NCBI RefSeq assembly: GCF_965140245.1
Contig: NC_134040.1
Coordinates: 31,634,143-31,698,142 of the forward strand
Reading direction: 5' to 3'
Origin: Athene noctua
Lineage: Eukaryota; Chordata; Aves; Strigiformes; Strigidae
Length of the DNA stretch: 64,000 nt
Of the stretch, positions 49,101 through 61,100 are shown piece after piece; within the stretch, counting starts at the first letter, position 1; each line of letters begins with the position of its first letter. The notes under the pieces were generated by a model. It had not been told where the DNA came from and did not search any database. It saw only the letters and a list, made by a program, of their open reading frames with translations. Position numbers and translations under genes: made by a program.

Positions 49101-52100
49101 CTGAGTAAGCATATCTCATGTTGAGTCTGAGTAAGCATATCTCATGTTGAGTCTGAGTAAGCATATCTCATGTTGAGTCTGAGTAAGCATATCTCATGTT
49201 GAGTCTGAGTAAGCATATCTCATGTTGAGTCTGAGTAAGCATATCTCATGTTGAGTCTGAGTAAGCATATCTCATGTTGAGTCTGAGTAAGCATATCTCA
49301 TGTTGAGTCTGAGTAAGCATATCTCATGTTGAGTCTGAGTAAGCATATCTCATGTTGAGTCTGAGTAAGCATATCTCATGTTGAGTCTGAGTAAGCATAT
49401 CTCATGTTGAGTCTGAGTAAGCATATCTCATGTTGAGTCTGAGTAAGCATATCTCATGTTGAGTCTGAGTAAGCATATCTCATGTTGAGTCTGAGTAAGC
49501 ATATCTCATGTTGAGTCTGAGTAAGCATATCTCATGTTGAGTCTGAGTAAGCATATCTCATGTTGAGTCTGAGTAAGCATATCTCATGTTGAGTCTGAGT
49601 AAGCATATCTCATGTTGAGTCTGAGTAAGCATATCTCATGTTGAGTCTGAGTAAGCATATCTCATGTTGAGTCTGAGTAAGCATATCTCATGTTGAGTCT
49701 GAGTAAGCATATCTCATGTTGAGTCTGAGTAAGCATATCTCATGTTGAGTCTGAGTAAGCATATCTCATGTTGAGTCTGAGTAAGCATATCTCATGTTGA
49801 GTCTGAGTAAGCATATCTCATGTTGAGTCTGAGTAAGCATATCTCATGTTGAGTCTGAGTAAGCATATCTCATGTTGAGTCTGAGTAAGCATATCTCATG
49901 TTGAGTCTGAGTAAGCATATCTCATGTTGAGTCTGAGTAAGCATATCTCATGTTGAGTCTGAGTAAGCATATCTCATGTTGAGTCTGAGTAAGCATATCT
50001 CATGTTGAGTCTGAGTAAGCATATCTCATGTTGAGTCTGAGTAAGCATATCTCATGTTGAGTCTGAGTAAGCATATCTCATGTTGAGTCTGAGTAAGCAT
50101 ATCTCATGTTGAGTCTGAGTAAGCATATCTCATGTTGAGTCTGAGTAAGCATATCTCATGTTGAGTCTGAGTAAGCATATCTCATGTTGAGTCTGAGTAA
50201 GCATATCTCATGTTGAGTCTGAGTAAGCATATCTCATGTTGAGTCTGAGTAAGCATATCTCATGTTGAGTCTGAGTAAGCATATCTCATGTTGAGTCTGA
50301 GTAAGCATATCTCATGTTGAGTCTGAGTAAGCATATCTCATGTTGAGTCTGAGTAAGCATATCTCATGTTGAGTCTGAGTAAGCATATCTCATGTTGAGT
50401 CTGAGTAAGCATATCTCATGTTGAGTCTGAGTAAGCATATCTCATGTTGAGTCTGAGTAAGCATATCTCATGTTGAGTCTGAGTAAGCATATCTCATGTT
50501 GAGTCTGAGTAAGCATATCTCATGTTGAGTCTGAGTAAGCATATCTCATGTTGAGTCTGAGTAAGCATATCTCATGTTGAGTCTGAGTAAGCATATCTCA
50601 TGTTGAGTCTGAGTAAGCATATCTCATGTTGAGTCTGAGTAAGCATATCTCATGTTGAGTCTGAGTAAGCATATCTCATGTTGAGTCTGAGTAAGCATAT
50701 CTCATGTTGAGTCTGAGTAAGCATATCTCATGTTGAGTCTGAGTAAGCATATCTCATGTTGAGTCTGAGTAAGCATATCTCATGTTGAGTCTGAGTAAGC
50801 ATATCTCATGTTGAGTCTGAGTAAGCATATCTCATGTTGAGTCTGAGTAAGCATATCTCATGTTGAGTCTGAGTAAGCATATCTCATGTTGAGTCTGAGT
50901 AAGCATATCTCATGTTGAGTCTGAGTAAGCATATCTCATGTTGAGTCTGAGTAAGCATATCTCATGTTGAGTCTGAGTAAGCATATCTCATGTTGAGTCT
51001 GAGTAAGCATATCTCATGTTGAGTCTGAGTAAGCATATCTCATGTTGAGTCTGAGTAAGCATATCTCATGTTGAGTCTGAGTAAGCATATCTCATGTTGA
51101 GTCTGAGTAAGCATATCTCATGTTGAGTCTGAGTAAGCATATCTCATGTTGAGTCTGAGTAAGCATATCTCATGTTGAGTCTGAGTAAGCATATCTCATG
51201 TTGAGTCTGAGTAAGCATATCTCATGTTGAGTCTGAGTAAGCATATCTCATGTTGAGTCTGAGTAAGCATATCTCATGTTGAGTCTGAGTAAGCATATCT
51301 CATGTTGAGTCTGAGTAAGCATATCTCATGTTGAGTCTGAGTAAGCATATCTCATGTTGAGTCTGAGTAAGCATATCTCATGTTGAGTCTGAGTAAGCAT
51401 ATCTCATGTTGAGTCTGAGTAAGCATATCTCATGTTGAGTCTGAGTAAGCATATCTCATGTTGAGTCTGAGTAAGCATATCTCATGTTGAGTCTGAGTAA
51501 GCATATCTCATGTTGAGTCTGAGTAAGCATATCTCATGTTGAGTCTGAGTAAGCATATCTCATGTTGAGTCTGAGTAAGCATATCTCATGTTGAGTCTGA
51601 GTAAGCATATCTCATGTTGAGTCTGAGTAAGCATATCTCATGTTGAGTCTGAGTAAGCATATCTCATGTTGAGTCTGAGTAAGCATATCTCATGTTGAGT
51701 CTGAGTAAGCATATCTCATGTTGAGTCTGAGTAAGCATATCTCATGTTGAGTCTGAGTAAGCATATCTCATGTTGAGTCTGAGTAAGCATATCTCATGTT
51801 GAGTCTGAGTAAGCATATCTCATGTTGAGTCTGAGTAAGCATATCTCATGTTGAGTCTGAGTAAGCATATCTCATGTTGAGTCTGAGTAAGCATATCTCA
51901 TGTTGAGTCTGAGTAAGCATATCTCATGTTGAGTCTGAGTAAGCATATCTCATGTTGAGTCTGAGTAAGCATATCTCATGTTGAGTCTGAGTAAGCATAT
52001 CTCATGTTGAGTCTGAGTAAGCATATCTCATGTTGAGTCTGAGTAAGCATATCTCATGTTGAGTCTGAGTAAGCATATCTCATGTTGAGTCTGAGTAAGC

Positions 52101-55100
52101 ATATCTCATGTTGAGTCTGAGTAAGCATATCTCATGTTGAGTCTGAGTAAGCATATCTCATGTTGAGTCTGAGTAAGCATATCTCATGTTGAGTCTGAGT
52201 AAGCATATCTCATGTTGAGTCTGAGTAAGCATATCTCATGTTGAGTCTGAGTAAGCATATCTCATGTTGAGTCTGAGTAAGCATATCTCATGTTGAGTCT
52301 GAGTAAGCATATCTCATGTTGAGTCTGAGTAAGCATATCTCATGTTGAGTCTGAGTAAGCATATCTCATGTTGAGTCTGAGTAAGCATATCTCATGTTGA
52401 GTCTGAGTAAGCATATCTCATGTTGAGTCTGAGTAAGCATATCTCATGTTGAGTCTGAGTAAGCATATCTCATGTTGAGTCTGAGTAAGCATATCTCATG
52501 TTGAGTCTGAGTAAGCATATCTCATGTTGAGTCTGAGTAAGCATATCTCATGTTGAGTCTGAGTAAGCATATCTCATGTTGAGTCTGAGTAAGCATATCT
52601 CATGTTGAGTCTGAGTAAGCATATCTCATGTTGAGTCTGAGTAAGCATATCTCATGTTGAGTCTGAGTAAGCATATCTCATGTTGAGTCTGAGTAAGCAT
52701 ATCTCATGTTGAGTCTGAGTAAGCATATCTCATGTTGAGTCTGAGTAAGCATATCTCATGTTGAGTCTGAGTAAGCATATCTCATGTTGAGTCTGAGTAA
52801 GCATATCTCATGTTGAGTCTGAGTAAGCATATCTCATGTTGAGTCTGAGTAAGCATATCTCATGTTGAGTCTGAGTAAGCATATCTCATGTTGAGTCTGA
52901 GTAAGCATATCTCATGTTGAGTCTGAGTAAGCATATCTCATGTTGAGTCTGAGTAAGCATATCTCATGTTGAGTCTGAGTAAGCATATCTCATGTTGAGT
53001 CTGAGTAAGCATATCTCATGTTGAGTCTGAGTAAGCATATCTCATGTTGAGTCTGAGTAAGCATATCTCATGTTGAGTCTGAGTAAGCATATCTCATGTT
53101 GAGTCTGAGTAAGCATATCTCATGTTGAGTCTGAGTAAGCATATCTCATGTTGAGTCTGAGTAAGCATATCTCATGTTGAGTCTGAGTAAGCATATCTCA
53201 TGTTGAGTCTGAGTAAGCATATCTCATGTTGAGTCTGAGTAAGCATATCTCATGTTGAGTCTGAGTAAGCATATCTCATGTTGAGTCTGAGTAAGCATAT
53301 CTCATGTTGAGTCTGAGTAAGCATATCTCATGTTGAGTCTGAGTAAGCATATCTCATGTTGAGTCTGAGTAAGCATATCTCATGTTGAGTCTGAGTAAGC
53401 ATATCTCATGTTGAGTCTGAGTAAGCATATCTCATGTTGAGTCTGAGTAAGCATATCTCATGTTGAGTCTGAGTAAGCATATCTCATGTTGAGTCTGAGT
53501 AAGCATATCTCATGTTGAGTCTGAGTAAGCATATCTCATGTTGAGTCTGAGTAAGCATATCTCATGTTGAGTCTGAGTAAGCATATCTCATGTTGAGTCT
53601 GAGTAAGCATATCTCATGTTGAGTCTGAGTAAGCATATCTCATGTTGAGTCTGAGTAAGCATATCTCATGTTGAGTCTGAGTAAGCATATCTCATGTTGA
53701 GTCTGAGTAAGCATATCTCATGTTGAGTCTGAGTAAGCATATCTCATGTTGAGTCTGAGTAAGCATATCTCATGTTGAGTCTGAGTAAGCATATCTCATG
53801 TTGAGTCTGAGTAAGCATATCTCATGTTGAGTCTGAGTAAGCATATCTCATGTTGAGTCTGAGTAAGCATATCTCATGTTGAGTCTGAGTAAGCATATCT
53901 CATGTTGAGTCTGAGTAAGCATATCTCATGTTGAGTCTGAGTAAGCATATCTCATGTTGAGTCTGAGTAAGCATATCTCATGTTGAGTCTGAGTAAGCAT
54001 ATCTCATGTTGAGTCTGAGTAAGCATATCTCATGTTGAGTCTGAGTAAGCATATCTCATGTTGAGTCTGAGTAAGCATATCTCATGTTGAGTCTGAGTAA
54101 GCATATCTCATGTTGAGTCTGAGTAAGCATATCTCATGTTGAGTCTGAGTAAGCATATCTCATGTTGAGTCTGAGTAAGCATATCTCATGTTGAGTCTGA
54201 GTAAGCATATCTCATGTTGAGTCTGAGTAAGCATATCTCATGTTGAGTCTGAGTAAGCATATCTCATGTTGAGTCTGAGTAAGCATATCTCATGTTGAGT
54301 CTGAGTAAGCATATCTCATGTTGAGTCTGAGTAAGCATATCTCATGTTGAGTCTGAGTAAGCATATCTCATGTTGAGTCTGAGTAAGCATATCTCATGTT
54401 GAGTCTGAGTAAGCATATCTCATGTTGAGTCTGAGTAAGCATATCTCATGTTGAGTCTGAGTAAGCATATCTCATGTTGAGTCTGAGTAAGCATATCTCA
54501 TGTTGAGTCTGAGTAAGCATATCTCATGTTGAGTCTGAGTAAGCATATCTCATGTTGAGTCTGAGTAAGCATATCTCATGTTGAGTCTGAGTAAGCATAT
54601 CTCATGTTGAGTCTGAGTAAGCATATCTCATGTTGAGTCTGAGTAAGCATATCTCATGTTGAGTCTGAGTAAGCATATCTCATGTTGAGTCTGAGTAAGC
54701 ATATCTCATGTTGAGTCTGAGTAAGCATATCTCATGTTGAGTCTGAGTAAGCATATCTCATGTTGAGTCTGAGTAAGCATATCTCATGTTGAGTCTGAGT
54801 AAGCATATCTCATGTTGAGTCTGAGTAAGCATATCTCATGTTGAGTCTGAGTAAGCATATCTCATGTTGAGTCTGAGTAAGCATATCTCATGTTGAGTCT
54901 GAGTAAGCATATCTCATGTTGAGTCTGAGTAAGCATATCTCATGTTGAGTCTGAGTAAGCATATCTCATGTTGAGTCTGAGTAAGCATATCTCATGTTGA
55001 GTCTGAGTAAGCATATCTCATGTTGAGTCTGAGTAAGCATATCTCATGTTGAGTCTGAGTAAGCATATCTCATGTTGAGTCTGAGTAAGCATATCTCATG

Positions 55101-58100
55101 TTGAGTCTGAGTAAGCATATCTCATGTTGAGTCTGAGTAAGCATATCTCATGTTGAGTCTGAGTAAGCATATCTCATGTTGAGTCTGAGTAAGCATATCT
55201 CATGTTGAGTCTGAGTAAGCATATCTCATGTTGAGTCTGAGTAAGCATATCTCATGTTGAGTCTGAGTAAGCATATCTCATGTTGAGTCTGAGTAAGCAT
55301 ATCTCATGTTGAGTCTGAGTAAGCATATCTCATGTTGAGTCTGAGTAAGCATATCTCATGTTGAGTCTGAGTAAGCATATCTCATGTTGAGTCTGAGTAA
55401 GCATATCTCATGTTGAGTCTGAGTAAGCATATCTCATGTTGAGTCTGAGTAAGCATATCTCATGTTGAGTCTGAGTAAGCATATCTCATGTTGAGTCTGA
55501 GTAAGCATATCTCATGTTGAGTCTGAGTAAGCATATCTCATGTTGAGTCTGAGTAAGCATATCTCATGTTGAGTCTGAGTAAGCATATCTCATGTTGAGT
55601 CTGAGTAAGCATATCTCATGTTGAGTCTGAGTAAGCATATCTCATGTTGAGTCTGAGTAAGCATATCTCATGTTGAGTCTGAGTAAGCATATCTCATGTT
55701 GAGTCTGAGTAAGCATATCTCATGTTGAGTCTGAGTAAGCATATCTCATGTTGAGTCTGAGTAAGCATATCTCATGTTGAGTCTGAGTAAGCATATCTCA
55801 TGTTGAGTCTGAGTAAGCATATCTCATGTTGAGTCTGAGTAAGCATATCTCATGTTGAGTCTGAGTAAGCATATCTCATGTTGAGTCTGAGTAAGCATAT
55901 CTCATGTTGAGTCTGAGTAAGCATATCTCATGTTGAGTCTGAGTAAGCATATCTCATGTTGAGTCTGAGTAAGCATATCTCATGTTGAGTCTGAGTAAGC
56001 ATATCTCATGTTGAGTCTGAGTAAGCATATCTCATGTTGAGTCTGAGTAAGCATATCTCATGTTGAGTCTGAGTAAGCATATCTCATGTTGAGTCTGAGT
56101 AAGCATATCTCATGTTGAGTCTGAGTAAGCATATCTCATGTTGAGTCTGAGTAAGCATATCTCATGTTGAGTCTGAGTAAGCATATCTCATGTTGAGTCT
56201 GAGTAAGCATATCTCATGTTGAGTCTGAGTAAGCATATCTCATGTTGAGTCTGAGTAAGCATATCTCAGTTGAGTCTGAGTAAGCATATCTCATGTTGAG
56301 TCTGAGTAAGCATATCTCATGTTGAGTCTGAGTAAGCATATCTCATGTTGAGTCTGAGTAAGCATATCTCATGTTGAGTCTGAGTAAGCATATCTCATGT
56401 TGAGTCTGAGTAAGCATATCTCATGTTGAGTCTGAGTAAGCATATCTCATGTTGAGTCTGAGTAAGCATATCTCATGTTGAGTCTGAGTAAGCATATCTC
56501 ATGTTGAGTCTGAGTAAGCATATCTCATGTTGAGTCTGAGTAAGCNNNNNNNNNNNNNNNNNNNNNNNNNNNNNNNNNNNNNNNNNNNNNNNNNNNNNNN
56601 NNNNNNNNNNNNNNNNNNNNNNNNNNNNNNNNNNNNNNNNNNNNNNNNNNNNNNNNNNNNNNNNNNNNNNNNNNNNNNNNNNNNNNNNNNNNNNNNNNNN
56701 NNNNNNNNNNNNNNNNNNNNNNNNNNNNNNNNNNNNNNNNNNNNNCTGAGTAAGCATATCTCATGTTGAGTCTGAGTAAGCATATCTCATGTAGAGTCTG
56801 AGTAAGCATATCTCATGTTGAGTCTGAGTAAGCATATCTCATGTTGAGTCTGAGTAAGCATATCTCATGTTGAGTCTGAGTAAGCATATCTCATGTTGAG
56901 TCTGAGTAAGCATATCTCATGTTGAGTCTGAGTAAGCATATCTCATGTTGAGTCTGAGTAAGCATATCTCATGTTGAGTCTGAGTAAGCATATCTCATGT
57001 TGAGTCTGAGTAAGCAGTATCTCATGTTGAGTCTGAGTAAGCATATCTCATGTTGAGTCTGAGTAAGCATATCTCATGTTGAGTCTGAGTAAGCATATCT
57101 CATGTTGAGTCTGAGTAAGCATATCTCATGTTGAGTCTGAGTAAGCATATCTCATGTTGAGTCTGAGTAAGCATATCTCATGTTGAGTCTGAGTAAGCAT
57201 ATCTCATGTTGAGTCTGAGTAAGCATATCTCATGTTGAGTCTGAGTAAGCATATCTCATGTTGAGTCTGAGTAAGCATATCTCATGTTGAGTCTGAGTAA
57301 GCATATCTCATGTTGAGTCTGAGTAAGCATATCTCATGTTGAGTCTGAGTAAGCATATCTCATGTTGAGTCTGAGTAAGCATATCTCATGTTGAGTCTGA
57401 GTAAGCATATCTCATGTTGAGTCTGAGTAAGCATATCTCATGTTGAGTCTGAGTAAGCATATCTCATGTTGAGTCTGAGTAAGCATATCTCATGTTGAGT
57501 CTGAGTAAGCATATCTCATGTTGAGTCTGAGTAAGCATATCTCATGTTGAGTCTGAGTAAGCATATCTCATGTTGAGTCTGAGTAAGCATATCTCATGTT
57601 GAGTCTGAGTAAGCATATCTCATGTTGAGTCTGAGTAAGCATATCTCATGTTGAGTCTGAGTAAGCATATCTCATGTTGAGTCTGAGTAAGCATATCTCA
57701 TGTTGAGTCTGAGTAAGCATATCTCATGTTGAGTCTGAGTAAGCATATCTCATGTTGAGTCTGAGTAAGCATATCTCATGTTGAGTCTGAGTAAGCATAT
57801 CTCATGTTGAGTCTGAGTAAGCATATCTCATGTTGAGTCTGAGTAAGCATATCTCATGTTGAGTCTGAGTAAGCATATCTCATGTTGAGTCTGAGTAAGC
57901 ATATCTCATGTTGAGTCTGAGTAAGCATATCTCATGTTGAGTCTGAGTAAGCATATCTCATGTTGAGTCTGAGTAAGCATATCTCATGTTGAGTCTGAGT
58001 AAGCATATCTCATGTTGAGTCTGAGTAAGCATATCTCATGTTGAGTCTGAGTAAGCATATCTCATGTTGAGTCTGAGTAAGCATATCTCATGTTGAGTCT

Positions 58101-61100
58101 GAGTAAGCATATCTCATGTTGAGTCTGAGTAAGCATATCTCATGTTGAGTCTGAGTAAGCATATCTCATGTTGAGTCTGAGTAAGCATATCTCATGTTGA
58201 GTCTGAGTAAGCATATCTCATGTTGAGTCTGAGTAAGCATATCTCATGTTGAGTCTGAGTAAGCATATCTCATGTTGAGTCTGAGTAAGCATATCTCATG
58301 TTGAGTCTGAGTAAGCATATCTCATGTTGAGTCTGAGTAAGCATATCTCATGTTGAGTCTGAGTAAGCATATCTCATGTTGAGTCTGAGTAAGCATATCT
58401 CATGTTGAGTCTGAGTAAGCATATCTCATGTTGAGTCTGAGTAAGCATATCTCATGTTGAGTCTGAGTAAGCATATCTCATGTTGAGTCTGAGTAAGCAT
58501 ATCTCATGTTGAGTCTGAGTAAGCATATCTCATGTTGAGTCTGAGTAAGCATATCTCATGTTGAGTCTGAGTAAGCATATCTCATGTTGAGTCTGAGTAA
58601 GCATATCTCATGTTGAGTCTGAGTAAGCATATCTCATGTTGAGTCTGAGTAAGCATATCTCATGTTGAGTCTGAGTAAGCATATCTCATGTTGAGTCTGA
58701 GTAAGCATATCTCATGTTGAGTCTGAGTAAGCATATCTCATGTTGAGTCTGAGTAAGCATATCTCATGTTGAGTCTGAGTAAGCATATCTCATGTTGAGT
58801 CTGAGTAAGCATATCTCATGTTGAGTCTGAGTAAGCATATCTCATGTTGAGTCTGAGTAAGCATATCTCATGTTGAGTCTGAGTAAGCATATCTCATGTT
58901 GAGTCTGAGTAAGCATATCTCATGTTGAGTCTGAGTAAGCATATCTCATGTTGAGTCTGAGTAAGCATATCTCATGTTGAGTCTGAGTAAGCATATCTCA
59001 TGTTGAGTCTGAGTAAGCATATCTCATGTTGAGTCTGAGTAAGCATATCTCATGTTGAGTCTGAGTAAGCATATCTCATGTTGAGTCTGAGTAAGCATAT
59101 CTCATGTTGAGTCTGAGTAAGCATATCTCATGTTGAGTCTGAGTAAGCATATCTCATGTTGAGTCTGAGTAAGCATATCTCATGTTGAGTCTGAGTAAGC
59201 ATATCTCATGTTGAGTCTGAGTAAGCATATCTCATGTTGAGTCTGAGTAAGCATATCTCATGTTGAGTCTGAGTAAGCATATCTCATGTTGAGTCTGAGT
59301 AAGCATATCTCATGTTGAGTCTGAGTAAGCATATCTCATGTTGAGTCTGAGTAAGCATATCTCATGTTGAGTCTGAGTAAGCATATCTCATGTTGAGTCT
59401 GAGTAAGCATATCTCATGTTGAGTCTGAGTAAGCATATCTCATGTTGAGTCTGAGTAAGCATATCTCATGTTGAGTCTGAGTAAGCATATCTCATGTTGA
59501 GTCTGAGTAAGCATATCTCATGTTGAGTCTGAGTAAGCATATCTCATGTTGAGTCTGAGTAAGCATATCTCATGTTGAGTCTGAGTAAGCATATCTCATG
59601 TTGAGTCTGAGTAAGCATATCTCATGTTGAGTCTGAGTAAGCATATCTCATGTTGAGTCTGAGTAAGCATATCTCATGTTGAGTCTGAGTAAGCATATCT
59701 CATGTTGAGTCTGAGTAAGCATATCTCATGTTGAGTCTGAGTAAGCATATCTCATGTTGAGTCTGAGTAAGCATATCTCATGTTGAGTCTGAGTAAGCAT
59801 ATCTCATGTTGAGTCTGAGTAAGCATATCTCATGTTGAGTCTGAGTAAGCATATCTCATGTTGAGTCTGAGTAAGCATATCTCATGTTGAGTCTGAGTAA
59901 GCATATCTCATGTTGAGTCTGAGTAAGCATATCTCATGTTGAGTCTGAGTAAGCATATCTCATGTTGAGTCTGAGTAAGCATATCTCATGTTGAGTCTGA
60001 GTAAGCATATCTCATGTTGAGTCTGAGTAAGCATATCTCATGTTGAGTCTGAGTAAGCATATCTCATGTTGAGTCTGAGTAAGCATATCTCATGTTGAGT
60101 CTGAGTAAGCATATCTCATGTTGAGTCTGAGTAAGCATATCTCATGTTGAGTCTGAGTAAGCATATCTCATGTTGAGTCTGAGTAAGCATATCTCATGTT
60201 GAGTCTGAGTAAGCATATCTCATGTTGAGTCTGAGTAAGCATATCTCATGTTGAGTCTGAGTAAGCATATCTCATGTTGAGTCTGAGTAAGCATATCTCA
60301 TGTTGAGTCTGAGTAAGCATATCTCATGTTGAGTCTGAGTAAGCATATCTCATGTTGAGTCTGAGTAAGCATATCTCATGTTGAGTCTGAGTAAGCATAT
60401 CTCATGTTGAGTCTGAGTAAGCATATCTCATGTTGAGTCTGAGTAAGCATATCTCATGTTGAGTCTGAGTAAGCATATCTCATGTTGAGTCTGAGTAAGC
60501 ATATCTCATGTTGAGTCTGAGTAAGCATATCTCATGTTGAGTCTGAGTAAGCATATCTCATGTTGAGTCTGAGTAAGCATATCTCATGTTGAGTCTGAGT
60601 AAGCATATCTCATGTTGAGTCTGAGTAAGCATATCTCATGTTGAGTCTGAGTAAGCATATCTCATGTTGAGTCTGAGTAAGCATATCTCATGTTGAGTCT
60701 GAGTAAGCATATCTCATGTTGAGTCTGAGTAAGCATATCTCATGTTGAGTCTGAGTAAGCATATCTCATGTTGAGTCTGAGTAAGCATATCTCATGTTGA
60801 GTCTGAGTAAGCATATCTCATGTTGAGTCTGAGTAAGCATATCTCATGTTGAGTCTGAGTAAGCATATCTCATGTTGAGTCTGAGTAAGCATATCTCATG
60901 TTGAGTCTGAGTAAGCATATCTCATGTTGAGTCTGAGTAAGCATATCTCATGTTGAGTCTGAGTAAGCATATCTCATGTTGAGTCTGAGTAAGCATATCT
61001 CATGTTGAGTCTGAGTAAGCATATCTCATGTTGAGTCTGAGTAAGCATATCTCATGTTGAGTCTGAGTAAGCATATCTCATGTTGAGTCTGAGTAAGCAT

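Noticed and set aside
56473..56809. Open frames across the N gap
   Set aside because: They consist mostly of unknown bases and repeat sequence.
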